Assembly: GCA_950295325.1 (NCBI GenBank)
Contig: OX485805.1
Span: 24,911,501-24,975,500, forward strand
Source: Polytrichum commune
Taxonomy: Eukaryota; Streptophyta; Polytrichopsida; Polytrichales; Polytrichaceae
Reading direction: 5' to 3'
Length of the DNA stretch: 64,000 nucleotides
Shown here: positions 46,566 to 59,370 of the stretch, piece after piece
How the letters are laid out: every line of letters begins with the position of its first letter
Position numbering within the stretch: the first letter of the stretch is position 1
The notes under the pieces: generated by a model
The model's database searches: none
What the model saw: the letters and a program-made list of their open reading frames with translations, nothing else
What the model was told of the DNA's origin: nothing
Translations under genes and position numbers: made by a program

Positions 46566-47101
46566 TAAATGAAAAATTAAATTAAATTTATGACCCCGAC
46601 CACAAGCTGAAGATGAGTGATAGATTTACCCCCTAAGGGCCGGTTTACACTATGGACCATGAAGTTGGACCAGGACTCTGCAAGGCAGCTGATTGGCTGT
46701 TGAAGTTCTCTTGGGACAACTTCAGTTTACACTAAGGGAAAAATGGCAGTGGCACTGTGGAGGTCAAGGTCCCAAAAATATAATTTTTAAGGCCTAATAA
46801 ATGCTCTGACATGGTCCAACGGGTTTTGCGGTGAGAGAGGCAAGAGAGGTGGTCTGGTAGGAAAAGGCAAGGACCCATGTCAGAGAAATACCATTTCAAT
46901 AAATTTTTAATGAACCTGCCTTTCATGTGCCTTAAGTATACCATAGCCCATGAGACATACCAGCACTACCTTGCCCTACCCCTTAAACCGGCTCACACGT
47001 GTTTCACCAAACAACGTGGGACATCTGGAACTCAAGAATTCAAGTGCAGATTTGTTTTTTTGGTCTACCAAATGAAATATTTGGAATTTTAGGGCTTGTA
47101 G

Positions 47102-47144
47102 TATACCGTTGGAAAGGTCTTGAAAATACCTTTCCAACGGTATA
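47102..47144. repeat. Perfect 17-bp inverted repeat with 9-nt spacer
   Basis: TATACCGTTGGAAAGGT at 47102-47118 is repeated in inverse at 47128-47144 without mismatch, inside the Harbinger-like element. Confidence 0.85.
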
Positions 47145-47286
47145 TTACACACCTCAAAATGTTTACAAAATGCAGTTGCAAAACAAAAAAGACAAAAAAA
47201 GACAAAAAAAACTTTATTTTCCGTATTGTAGTGGTTTAGTGACTGTAGATCAGGGTAGTCAAAAGAAGTGCAATGGGAAATCTTCC

Positions 47287-47385
47287 AACACTAATTATCA
47301 AAGAATTGAAAATTAGTGTTGAGCAAGGTAGGGTGGTAACAACATCAAATATAATCAAACACTAAATATCCTATTTAGTGTAGTG
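47287..47385. mobile_element. MITE copy D, right-end fragment
   Basis: CAACACTAATTATCAAAGAA, TTGAAAATTAGTGTTGAGCA and AATCAAACACTAAATATCC match the right third of copy A (21350-21450). It ends TATTTAGTGTAGTG. The left part is missing. Confidence 0.75.
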
Positions 47386-47777
47386 GCAACACAAGGTACA
47401 TGTCACATGTAAATTACATTGAGCATGTACAAATTAAATTGCTCATTTAAAAAAAAAAAATTGTTGTGAGAAGATTTGCAAGCCATATCTTTGACACATT
47501 TAACAAGAAGTGAAGACAAGTGAAGCCCAAGAGAAGACAAGGAATGATCAAACTTAATTTTTTTTCAAAATTGCCCTTTTTGGGCATGTATTAAAAAATT
47601 CAGGACCTTCACTTTTTGGTGCGTGGTCATTCTTCTTGGTCCACATTCGGTTTACACCTAGTGAGGGGCCCAAGACTCTCAAAACTATTTTTTTATGAAG
47701 TCGGACCATGAACTCGGACCATTGACAGAGGCCATCTTCCATGGTCCGAATTCATGGTCCATAGTGTAAACGAACCC

Positions 47778-49618
47778 TAAGATAGGAGTAAAATGAGGCT
47801 ATTGCAGTGAAAGCAAAACCAAGCTATCACCAACAAAGCTTAAATAAATTACTTTGAGATGTTAGAAGTAAAATAAAGTGAATGAGTTTGATTTGGAATG
47901 CATGAATGCGTGTGTTAGAGAGAGAAATAAGATGAAGCAATTGCGAGCAAAATTTGAGGATAGAGCGATTGATGTAGCAAGAGAAAATATGAGTTCATGA
48001 TGCATGGAGGAGGAAGAATGTGTAGACGATATAGGCTATAGCCGAAGTCGGAATAGAATGTGAAGAAAGAGAGCTGAAGAAAAGAATCAACCGAGTGTAT
48101 CATAAACTTTTGTGACGTTGAGCGATAATATGAATTAGCGATATAGTGAAGGAAGGGAGATAATCTAGTGTTACAAGGCAATAGTCTCAAGTCCTTGAGA
48201 GAGAAAGCCAAAGAGCTTTGTTAGAAGAGTTAGTTTGTGTAAGCGAGAAGGCCATAGCCAGAACAAAATGCCAATAGCATGTGGGAGGTGAGGACATAAA
48301 AGGTAGTTAACCTGAGAATGAGTAGAAAGACAAGAGAGTGGTTACGTATGAAAGAAATGTTGCACTCATGATGAGTCTCAAAGGACATGTTACCATGTAG
48401 AAGTGGAAGAAAAGACATTAAGAAGGTTAGAGTTGTTGATAGCCAGAAATAAGAGGCTAGATTATGAATTTGATGAAATATTGTATTCATTTTATTGACA
48501 TGATAAATTTTAGGTCAATTGAGCCTATATATTCGTCCACCTTGGTATGTGCGAAGATCGCAATATGTGATGCTACATATGTGTGATAATTCATGAATGA
48601 GATAAGCTTGTAAGGAAAAGATAAAAGGAATTAAACGAAATTAATTTTTTGAGCAATACAATTTGGATTATGATTGATGGCATTAAACAATTATCTTAAG
48701 TTAGGAAGAGGAGACTAACCCCAGTAGGATGAAAATTCATTGGAAGACTATTGCCACGATACAAAAGACAATTCAGAAAGAAAATGACTATTGCCAAAAC
48801 AAAAAAGAGCTTCAAGACTGAAGCATGAAGTTAGAGTGATAGGAGTCGTCATATAGGACTCTCACATGACTGAGAAAGCACCAATGAACAATAAGAGCGC
48901 AAATGAGGCCTAATGAAGAAAGAATGAAGGAGTAAAAGACATAGATTGTTGCTAGAAACCTCAATCCAATTTGACATTAATACCTATAGACACTAGCTTA
49001 GTCTTCCTTGAGACCAAGTCCTCTAGGTTGTTTTCCTTGGGTTAGTTTAGAGTAGAGCAAAAACATTAACTACACCTTTACGTACAGACTAAGAGCCATG
49101 TCCATGAACATCCAAGGGCCTTTGAAAATCACTCAAATACCATACCATGGGAAATAGAAATCCAATTTTGCAATCGATGGGCCCTCGAGCTTAATATAAA
49201 ATGAAAAGTGGACCATGTTGAGGGACCACAACATATGTTCAGGTTCGGGTTCGCACCATGGTAGTATAACATTTATAAGAGCCAATGACATATTAATTGA
49301 TCATCATGACCCCTAGATTTTGCACTAGACCCACCTCTTTTTGATGCGCCTAACATAATATCATGTAGATCATGAAATAGTGTTCATTTTCTGCCATTTA
49401 GGATGTTATGTAGGATTTTCATCCATTCAATCTTTTCTGATCCCTCATGCCTTCAAGATCTAGAGTGAAGTGAACTTGGACCAATTTCCAACCTCTTGAT
49501 CAATCACATAATTTTTACATCACGGGTCAAGGGCCCTTGACCTGTAAAGTGGTTTTGAGTTTCCCATCTTGGTACTCGGAAACTATTATCAAGTGAATTA
49601 ACTACTCAAATGCACTAA
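47778..49618. other. Intergenic, purine-rich decayed sequence
   Basis: Many short AG-rich stretches resembling degenerate coding text. No family recognised on either strand. Confidence 0.35.
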
Positions 49619-50117
49619 GGGCCGCTTCACACACGAGCCAAGAGCCGTGACCATGAAATTGTGATAGCCCAAAAGAAAGTATCCAAAGGTTGTCCCAAGA
49701 CACCTCCAAAATCATGTAATGTGGGCACGGACCCTCAAGTGTAGTGTGAAGCCGTATGTGACCGGGCCCTCAACCAAATGCTATTTCAATGAATTTCTAT
49801 TCATGCGGGTCCTCACACATGATAAAATAAACTAAATCAACGGTTGTAAGCATTCAGAATGCCATGATCTCCCGCTTTTATGTTAGGCCTACCTCCAAGA
49901 GGTGGTTTTTGAAAATAGTCCAAGTAACCATGAAACATGATCCATTCGATGCCATGTAGGAATCCACGTAGACTTTACATCCATCTTGCATTCACATACT
50001 CCATTGGTCCCTCAAGCGTAGTGTGAAGCGAACTTGGACCGGCTCCGCCTTTTCCACCAATGAGAGTGCTTCAAGTGAAATGGCCACGGGCTCTCAGTCT
50101 CGTGTGTGCAGTGGCCC
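49619..50117. mobile_element. PIF/Harbinger-like MITE, TAA target duplication
   Basis: The left end GGGCCGCTTCACACACGAG and the inverted right end GGGCCACTGCACACACGAG are flanked by TAA at 49616-49618 and 50118-50120. 499 bp, no coding sequence. Confidence 0.85.
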
Positions 50118-51018
50118 TAAGCCCACACAACAAAAATGTCTTCAATAACACTTTAAAATATTTCTATAAAATATATATTTCAAATTAAAAAAGTGGTCAA
50201 ATATGTAAATGATAGAGTACCTGACATATAATTTTGTAAGGCACGACTGACAAGCTCACGTGAGAACTGACCCAACTTACGGTTGAAGCCACCGACCATA
50301 ACGTTAAAAGCATGCCAACCCCGTGTACTATGTACTCATGGTCATGGTTTCTTGGCATCACTATTGTCAGTGAATACTAAGCTTATTGTCCTTAACACCG
50401 TTGGCCCAAGGGTTTGTGGTAGTCATGTAAGTTGAAGTTGAAAACATTGGAAAAACTTATAGTTGGATTGGCTTTAGAAACAACATGAAGAGTTGTGTAT
50501 TAGTTTTTACTAAAATGAAGTTCAGATGAATTTGTAAATAACAATAAGGGGTGGGATTTTAAAAAATATGGGTTACGTGGTCGCCACAAACCCCGTGTCC
50601 ATCAGTGGTACTCCATCCAACCTCAATGAACTTGACTTTGTGGTGTCTAGGTAAAGTCATTGGTCGTCTTGTACTATTTATAGTGCCTGGACTTGGACAA
50701 CCAACACAATCTTCTTGTAGATTGGGGGCCAATTTATTCCAACTTGATCGAACCGTAGTGTAATGATGTTTTTCATGATCTTTTCGGGGTCAACAGTAGA
50801 GACATTCATATTATAGAATAGATGGGTATGTTTCCACCCTCCCAAAGGGTAGATTTGGCTAAATATTACAATCTCTAGCCCAATCGCATTGATTGTTTTT
50901 CAATGCCCTAATTTGGAATTGGAGAGGGTTGACGCTAAACCTCCCCCTACAAACTTTCAAGTGGAGGTGGATAGGAGCTATGACCCGCAATTTAACACCC
51001 ATGAGCAGCCCCCCCAAC
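50118..51018. other. Intergenic, nothing recognised
   Basis: No ORF or TE end that I can support. Confidence 0.4.
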
Positions 51019-51049
51019 AAATAATAATAATAATAATAATAATAATAAT
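51019..51049. repeat. (TAA)n microsatellite
   Basis: About ten TAA units. Confidence 0.9.
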
Positions 51050-51076
51050 CTAAGAAAAGTTGTTGGAAATAATAAT

Positions 51077-52227
51077 GATCTTGACTGAAAATTGTTGTCT
51101 ACCCTACTTGACTTCAAAAAACAAATTGCCCTTGCATTCTTGAAGGCCGTTTGTCCATGTAACCCATAGTGAGTCCACTCTGTCTTCAAGGTTCAAAATC
51201 TATTATATATGTTCACATCCACTTAGTAAAGAGGCAATTGACTAGGGGTTCATTTTCGAAGTGAAACTGTCAATGAAGCATGTGCTAAATTTGGAAGTAC
51301 AAATAGTACAAAATCCTCATTAGCATTGAGGTTAATAGGTTATAAGTTTTGTGACTTAACATTTGAAAAGGTCTTAATCACTCTAAAATGAAACTTAAAT
51401 TAGTGTGCTATTTTGAGTATGGTCTATTTCATAATATTTTAGTTAATACCTTGTACTTTCACAAGTATTCATACACATTCAAATTGATTAAGTGTGATTA
51501 TATGTAATTAAGCATAAATAAACATAATCAAAGGTTATTGAGTGCAAGGCCTAAGTTTCTGCAAGTATTAGTACACATTTGCACTAATTAAGCCCATCAA
51601 GTGTAAGTAAGCGCATCAAACCTAATTTAGCGTAATGAGACCTAAACGACTGTAGTTAAACACATCAATTCTCATGTCTGAACTAAATCATGATTAATTC
51701 AAGTGCATTTTAGGATTGATTAGGATCAATTAGTTTTGGTAAGAATAACTTCTGATTTAATTAGGCTTAATCAGCTTCACCAGGTTTAATTGGCCTTAAT
51801 ATGCTTAATTACAATTAACTACACTTAATTTATTTGAATGTGTATGAATACTTATTAAAGTAGAAGGAATTAATTAAAGTATTATAATATAAACATACTA
51901 TAAACAGTAATTTAAGTTTCAATTTAGAGTGATTAAGACCTTTTCAAATGGTACGTCACAAAACTTATAACCTCAATGCTAATAAGGATTTTGTAATTGA
52001 CTTCCAAATTAAGTAACAGGCTCATTGACCGTTTCACTTCAAAAATGAAATCCCGATCAATTGCTTATTTACTAAGTGGAAGTGAATATATATACATATT
52101 GGATTTTGGACCTTGAAGACAAAGTGGACTCAATACAAGTTATATGGACAAGTGGCCTTCAAGAATGCAAGGGCAAAAAAAAAAATTGAAGTCAGCCAGG
52201 GGTGGATAGTAGTTTTCAGTCATGATC
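51077..52227. mobile_element. Foldback element with ~420-bp inverted arms
   Basis: The left arm (51077 to about 51500) and right arm (about 51835-52227) are inverted copies. The ends are GATCTTGACTGAAAA / inverted GATCATGACTGAAAA. Paired inner blocks are ATTGCCCTTGCATTCTTGAA, TCCACTTAGTAAA, CCTCATTAGCATTGAGGTTA and TTGAAAAGGTCTTAATCACT. The left arm also matches the interior of the element at 19959-20624. No coding sequence. Confidence 0.8.
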
Positions 52228-52465
52228 AAACATATTTTGAAAGTGTCATGTAACAATTTGGAACTCGAGGTTGAGCGTCAAATGAAAATTGTCAAACATA
52301 CACACTAACGGCAATGCTCGTAATTAAGAAACAAAGATTTTAAAAGAAGAAGTAAAAGTCTAAAGATATGTGCTAAGATTGGACTTTGTGCTCATATAAT
52401 AATCCCATCTTGGGTTTAATAATTGATGCACAAGCAATTTTGGAGGGAGGGTTGCATGTTACCAA

Positions 52466-52466
<1 letters not shown>

Positions 52467-52502
<36 letters not shown>
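52467..52502. repeat. (TG)n microsatellite
   Basis: About 18 TG units. Confidence 0.9.
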
Positions 52503-52506
<4 letters not shown>

Positions 52507-52621
52507 TATAGTCCATTTGTTGCAAGGAAGAACAAACAATGGGCTTCTTCAACACATGGACTATAGTAGAGATGAGAGAGTTGGTGGCAACCCCATAAAA
52601 GCATGTGAAGGCCATGATTAA

Positions 52622-53098
52622 GGGTTGCTTCACACTATGGCCAAAGGTCGAGAGGCCGTCAATTTCTACCAATCAGATTGGAAGAAACCAAGAATTTGGC
52701 CTCTCGGCCCTTCACACTAGAGGCCAAAGTCCAAAGGTTGTCGCAATTTAAAATGTCTACATGCAATACTTTTTAACCAAGGCGACGGACTCTCGAAGGA
52801 AGATTGAGTTGGACAAGAATGAAAACCCAAAATATGGTCGAGAGGTTGTGTATTCTTTTCATTAGAAAAAATCAATAACTAACAAGAGCTTGACCGTTAG
52901 ATTGGAGGGGTTGTTTTGGGCAGATAAAGTGGGATGCTCCTTCTTCCTTTGGACTTTGGGCTTGGCCTTTGGAGGCTTCACACTATGCCCGGCTAAAGGC
53001 TCCAATTCCTATATTTTATTGGTTGTTTTCAGCCCATTTCTTCGGACTCTCAACAAAGTATGGCCATTCAATCCCACGGCCATAGTGTGAAGCGGCCC
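52622..53098. mobile_element. PIF/Harbinger-like MITE, TAA target duplication (pair, member 1)
   Basis: The left end GGGTTGCTTCACACTATGGC and the inverted right end GGGCCGCTTCACACTATGGC are flanked by TAA at 52619-52621 and 53099-53101. 477 bp. The interior is an inverted relative of the next element. Confidence 0.9.
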
Positions 53099-53185
53099 TA
53101 AGTTAAACAAAGAACCAGTAGTTGGACCCAACATGCGAGTGCCTGAGTACATACTATTAGTGGTAACGAGGTAGACCGGCTTCTA

Positions 53186-53970
53186 CACTAAAGGCCACTT
53201 CACATTATGGCCGTCCAAGTCGAGAGGCCATGGGATTGAGTGGCCAAACTTGTCGAGATTCCAAATAAATGGGCTAAAAATAACCAATAAAATATAGGAA
53301 TTGGAGCCTTTGGCCAGGCATAATGTGAAGGCCAAGATCTTGTCAATGATTGATTTTTTAATGAAAAAAACCGACGGCCTCTCGATCATAGTTTGGGTTT
53401 CCATTCCCGTATGACCCAAGCTTCCTTTAAGAGTTTGTCGCCTTCTTCAAAAAGTTAGCATTTTAAATTGCGACGGCCTTTGGACTTTGGCCTTAGTGTG
53501 AAGGGTGTAGAGGCCGCACTCTTGGTTTCTTGCACTTTCATTGGTGGAAATCGACGGCCTCTCGACCTTCGGGCATAGTGTGAAGCGCCCCTAAATGTGA
53601 TATTTAATGTCATATGGTATTTATTGTCACTATGGTAACTCCCCACATGACACTTCTTATGAATATGTGAACAAATATTGTTATGGATGATGGATGAGTT
53701 CATCCATTGGCCACAACCCTACCTCTTCTTCTCAGCAACTTGTGATGAAATATTGTCATGGATGATTGAGATTTGGATGGGAAATCAATTGGTAAGTGAC
53801 GGTAATTCCAGCACTGTAAAACTTTAATCCCTCCAAATTTTTTACAAGGAATGACAAATAAGGTTGGGTTAACGTTTAGTGTTGGTGACACCATACCACG
53901 GTTTTGAATTAGTATTAATTGAGCAAGACATTTAGAATTGGTGACACTAAATATCATATTTAGTGTAGTG
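53186..53970. mobile_element. MITE family 2, copy 2, split by the Harbinger-like MITE
   Basis: The outer parts 53186-53191 (CACTAA) and 53592-53970 (TAAATGTGATATTTAATGTC onward) read as one MITE end when the 400-bp insert and one TAA are ignored. The right end is ATATCATATTTAGTGTAGTG. The body matches 45950-46297. Confidence 0.75.
53192..53591. mobile_element. PIF/Harbinger-like MITE, TAA target duplication (pair, member 2)
   Basis: The left end AGGCCACTTCACATTATGGC and the inverted right end GGGGCGCTTCACACTATGCC are flanked by TAA at 53189-53191 and 53592-53594. 400 bp. It shares ACCAATAAAATATAGGAATT and GGAGCC with member 1 in the opposite orientation. It sits in the terminal repeat of a family 2 MITE. 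Confidence 0.9.
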
Positions 53971-56219
53971 ATAGCAAGGTAAGGTATGCGGGTGTTATTT
54001 GGTTTGTCATGTTCTTCAACTTCTACCGATTCCATTTACATAATGAAACTCATGTTGCATCAGCAAATCTACGATGAAACATATGCAAATACCGGATTAA
54101 AAATTAGACATCCCTTGACTTAGTTTTGGTTATCAGAAGTGCATGTTTGTTGATTTCTTAACTAGATACATAGGTCCTCCCAACAATGTTCACAATTGAA
54201 TGTAAAGTAGTTATTTATATTTGAATACGAAGTCCAATATCTCTAAAAACATGTTGTCTTTATGATATGTTCTCTTTGATCCTCACCAAACCACATACCA
54301 ATCAAATCTAGGGGTTCCATTAAGAAAATAAGCCACTTAAGACCCATCTACCTCAAAGTTGATAGATTAGTTGAGGCTCCCTACGTTCTACATATATGGA
54401 GCCCACCCAACATGTTGTGGTGACTTTGTCAAGTTGCAAAAAAAATCTTCGTTTTTTCTTTCCTTTTTGTTTTGCCCAATTAGGGAAAGGGAGTTGCACT
54501 ATGTAGGTAAGTAATGTGTGCATGTGTGTGGAGAAGGGGGGGGGGTCATTTAAAGAAAACATAACATCTTCACTTTGACCTCTTATAATTTTTTATTTTT
54601 TTAAACTATGGTCATGAAATTTGAGTAACATGTATGTGATTGGTAAATGCTAAATGCATGAGACAACACTTGATCCAATCCAACGGTCAACATTGTATGC
54701 GGAGTTCAAAGTGCCCATAGTAAAACCACATACCAAAGACAACATTGGACATTAATAAATTGGCTTGGGAATCGTATCGATTGGTTCGCAATTGTGAATC
54801 ACAAAGATTGTCATCTCAAGATTTAGCATCGAAACAGAGATCTAAAAGACATAAACCCTAAAGTGAAGATTTCTTTTTCTTTTTCTTTAACTGATCACAT
54901 AAGCCATCTGAAATGAGTTCACAATTCAACTTAGTGTGATATACATGTCCCCATCACGAACTCCAATCTCATCATGATATATGTTTTTATGATGCATGTT
55001 CTTAACCACAAGCCTTGTCGATAGACCTCATATGAACATCATTTCTTGAGTTCCACTCAGGTTGCGCTGGCTCGCCCGGGTTGGGTGATTTTGGATTTCC
55101 TTTGCAATTAATTTTCTCAATTTGTGAAAAAAAAAAAAACAAAAAAAAACCACAAGCCTTGTCATATATTACTCAAATGTAGGTAGGTATCCAATAAAGA
55201 AAAGTGACCACATAACATAACATCAACACTCCTCGAGTGAGGATGCCAAGATGGTAGCTTTACATGATTTTTGCATGGAGAAAGGGTCACACCTTCAATG
55301 TGAGAATTATGAAAGTTAAAGGTAGGCAGCACGAACTTCATGCCCTTCTCAAGAGCAATCTAATAACAATGAACACAAGGAGGACAACAGACCAAGACTT
55401 ATTTATTTGACACGGACATTTAAGGTAGTTTGGTCTTAAACGATTACTTTTTCCAACTAGCGCACTTCTCCTAAGATAAGAAACATGAAATTAACATAGT
55501 ATGAGATAGTTAGCAAACTTCAAATCCACTTTCCTTATAATTTTTTAATGTTGTATGAATATCTCATGCATGATCAAAGTGAAGATTCGCATGCTTGTTA
55601 AGTGGGTGTATAGGTTCTCCCAATTATGTCAGCCTAAAATGGTTATCGTATTTTGAGTAGTTAGTCGAATATCTTTCAAACACGTGTCTTTTTGGTATCT
55701 ATTTTTGTAGCCACACGTAACCACATACTGCTCAAATATAAGTGTCAAAATAAGAAAAGTACACCCATCTTATGCTCACCCATGCATGCATGCAACAATC
55801 CATCTCATAGCCACCGAATACCTAACACTCCTTACACTAGACATAAGAAAACTTGAAAATTATCAGTCACCCATCTTACCCACCTAGATTTTGCACTCAT
55901 GTAACAAAATTCCAAGAATGGATACTACAACACATCAATAAACTTAGTTATAGGGATAGCCATTGACCCAAAGAATCAAACCGAACTCACATTGACACCA
56001 CTAAAGACAACTTGCCAATGTATTAGCCACCCGCAAGGACTCATATTAACACTCAACCCCTAATATACAACCCTTGACCAACAACAACCCCATGCAACCC
56101 CCTTGGCCCCCGCACATACATGGTCACCAAAGGGAACACCTCAAACATGAGGCAGTAGCATTGTCCCATAGCCTTGCTCCATCAACCCACTTCGGGTTCA
56201 CATACAAGCTCACAGCTAT

Positions 56220-56220
<1 letters not shown>
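53971..56220. repeat. Dispersed repeat family fragments and unassigned sequence
   Basis: Family fragments lie at about 54150-54330 (TAGGTCCTCCCAACAATGTT), 54590-54760 and 55590-55770 (TAGGTTCTCCCAATTATGTC, CTCAAATATAAGTGTC). The remainder has no recognisable gene. Confidence 0.5.

Positions 56221-56256
<36 letters not shown>
56221..56256. repeat. (CT)n microsatellite
   Basis: 18 CT units. Confidence 0.9.
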
Positions 56257-56260
<4 letters not shown>

Positions 56261-57124
56261 AGACCTAGAAATAGAGAAATGGAGAAATGGGTAGGTGAAT
56301 TACCTCACACACTCGTTTGTAGCTCACAAGGACCAATCGTTATAGGTGCATGTTATCATTAAGGGATTTGTGATTAATTTATCTCAAGTGGGTCCCTGTA
56401 GACTAATATGGGACCACGATGCTAGTTCCTAGATCAAATCGTTCCAAAAAAACAAAAACAAAAACTAAGTATAATGTATTGAGTTTTCATCTTCATTAAC
56501 AATGGTGGGGTCAAAAATAAAAAATGGTGGCCAAGAAAGACCCAAGGATTAAATAAGGTAGGTAGGAAAGGGAGTTAGACATGAAGGGAGGGTAGGTAGG
56601 CTAGGCCACCTCCATAAATTCGTCTGTACATTTAAATTTATGGGGGTCACGGTGTTGAACACTAATGGGTTGATCACACCAACCACTACTAGCACCATCC
56701 ATCAGCATCTCCGACTGTAATAATGTGAATAATGATGGGCCGACATCTATTTCTCAACGTAATCCCCATCAATTTCATGGCTAGAACCGGAACCAAAACA
56801 TTGGTGTGATTGGGGCATGAGCACGTTGCATATATATAGGGTAGAGGTGCTAAAACCAACACCCCACCAAAAGCAACACCTATAAATGCCTCCCAATCAC
56901 CAACGCTCTACTACTTTAAACCGCCCATGGAAAAGGATGCATGGGCCCATGGAGTGACGGGATAGGTGCCATTAATGATGCCACCGCATACCGCCCTTCA
57001 TTACCTTGTATAGGGTAGGTAACATGCTCCAATCTATCTCGAGTTGGTTCAAGGTGGCTTGTCAATGCCTATTCTAGCCATTCTATTCATTGAGGGGTGG
57101 AGGCCCTGGGGGGGGGGGCAAGGA
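56257..57124. other. Intergenic, nothing recognised
   Basis: No ORF, repeat or TE end that I can support. Confidence 0.4.
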
Positions 57125-57335
57125 CAATTAAAATCCACAAAGCCAAGGATGTAGGCCTACAAAGCCAAAAAGGTCAGTTCAAGCCCATAAAGCCAATGAG
57201 ATCGGTTATAACCCACAAAGCCAATGAGATCGGTTATAACCCACAAAGCCAAGGAGGTCGGTTATAGCCCACAAAGCCAAGGAGGTCGGCTATGGCCCAC
57301 AAAGCCAAGGAGGTCGGTTATGGGTACAAAGGGGG
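57125..57335. repeat. 28-bp minisatellite, about seven copies
   Basis: The unit CCCACAAAGCC-AA(T/G)GAG(A/G)TCGGTTATA repeats with an exact 28-bp spacing at 57191, 57219, 57247, 57275 and 57303. More diverged units precede them. Confidence 0.85.
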
Positions 57336-59119
57336 TCGATACCTAGGATGCAAGAGGATTGTTCTACAAGTGTACCATGCGGGATCATGGAGGTGACTAG
57401 CTTGGGTCTAGTACCCAACTATTTTGTGTTGGTCCTAGGCACTGAAAATGGGAATCCTCATCATATGCAAGGTTGTCATGCACATGGCCTAGGGATTGGT
57501 TTTGACTTTGAATGTTCATCAAATATTCATTTAAGGCTAAAAACATTTTACTTTTCTTTGTATCTATGTTTAGCCCAAAGGCTAGTAAGATCTATTTTCT
57601 TTTTTTTAAATCAACCACATAGCCATATGTATGTGCAATAGCTTCAAGTGTCGGTAAATGTACCTTAGAGGTAAATGTACGTTTATCAAGGTCAAGTTAA
57701 ACTGTAAGTCTGAATTTGCTGGCATGCATGATTACGATTGTACTTCTTTTTCTAAGCTTGCAGCTGTGATTCTAGTGCTCGCAGAGATGGTGCTCTCACA
57801 CACTACAAATCAAGCACCTACACTAACTTCCTCCTTACTTTCAAACCCTAATCTCTAGAGATTGTACATTGGACAAGTTACACTAAGGTTACTTCTTAAT
57901 CGTAGAACATAGTAACCATGGGTACATGAGAGGTACATTATGAATTAAACCTCTATTCCTTACATTGAATATTGTATTTAGTGTCACCAATTCTATTAGT
58001 GCTCAATGTTATGTGTAAACCCCCAGGGTGGCTTAAACCCATATCCCATCAGAAGTTTGAGGTTAAGCTACCTAAGGTCATGATAGTATTCGGATGTGTA
58101 ACATCTCTCAGAAATAGAGAGAAAAAAAGAGGCATGATCCACCCAACCTTGAGTCTTTTATACTTATAGGAAGTAAGAGTTGAAGCTCCCCTCAACTGGT
58201 CTTCGAACATATAGTTAACCGACCCTCCATCCATGCCGTTGAGGTGCGTTAAGTGCTCTTAACTAATGGTCATTGCTTATGAGGTGCGAACATCGTATAA
58301 CATCATAGTCCCAACTAGTGGACAACTCCCCTTTTACCTTTTAGAACTACTGAATCTCCCAGGGTGGGGTCGTCTAGTCTTACATATAATAAAATATAGT
58401 TGGAACTGGATATAGCAAAGGTAACTAATAAATAGATACACATTACAGTCGTGTAGCTTTCACCTTTAAGGAGGAAGATGCTTTGGCTTACACTCCAAAT
58501 GGGGGTCACATTATATCGCAACATTGCAAGGACAATGTCCTATAATAAAGAGAAATGATATTCTTGGGTTGACAATCGGGAGGAAGGCAATTTCGTAATG
58601 TTATGAAATGACGACAATTTTGTACGTGATCATTCTAAAAAATAATTGTCATTTGAGCATTTGAGAGGACAAAGAACTTTAGCCCTCCCCCCGTGCATCA
58701 TTTGAAGAGTTACTAATTTAGAACCTCATTAGTTCCTTTGGTACAAGAATATCAACATCGGTACAAGAATATCAACACTTTTATTTTTATTTTTAATATT
58801 TTACATGAAGTTACCACTTTATACAAAACAAACAAACTAGATTTTCAAGCAATATGGACATATTTAGGAGGACAAACATAACCAATATGTTGAATATCAC
58901 AATTAGTGTGTGTGGTACTAAAACATATAATTTTGTCAAGTCTCAAAGTTAGTGAGGGGATTGCATAATACTAAATTCATGAATACATGTTCATTTACTG
59001 CACATTTCAAGAAAATTATCATACGTAGGTGTTTGTAGAGTGATAACAACCATATATGCAAACACATGCTTGTCAACATAAGATTGCTAAACCCTATGAT
59101 TGATTTTTATTTCTATATA
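57336..59119. other. Intergenic, unassigned
   Basis: A small MITE-end fragment lies near 57965 (GTATTTAGTGTCACCAATTC). A 20-bp direct duplication (GGTACAAGAATATCAACA) lies near 58740-58785. No gene recognised. Confidence 0.4.
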
Positions 59120-59370
59120 TTGGCATCCAACATGGGCCTTCACTATCTTACCTTTTCGGGAAGAAACTTGGATAATAGGAAAAATAAAATGGCAGTGGTA
59201 GGACTACTATGAATATAATGCCAAATATTTCAATGAATAATGTTGCTACAAATAGTGTTTTTAAGTGAATAGTGCTAGGATGGATAGTGCTTCCTAGACC
59301 TTTTGATAGCAGTAATTTCATAGCATAAAGAAATTGTGTATCACCTTCTCTAATTTCCCACACTCACTAT
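59120..59370. repeat. Third, partial copy of the 35.5/42.6-kb inverted arm
   Basis: It shares CATGGGCC-TCACTATCTTACC, GGAAGAAACTTGG and AGTGCTAGGATGGATAGTG-like text with 42320-42560. Truncated and diverged. Confidence 0.6.

Larger units (their letters stand above)
46637..47777. mobile_element. PIF/Harbinger-like element, 1.14 kb, TAA target duplication
   Basis: The left end GGGCCGGTTTACACTATGGA and the inverted right end GGGTTCGTTTACACTATGGA continue as CCATGAA. TAA flanks at 46634-46636 and 47778-47780. The interior contains the truncated MITE at 47287-47385 and a perfect palindrome at 47102-47144. No transposase. Confidence 0.85.
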
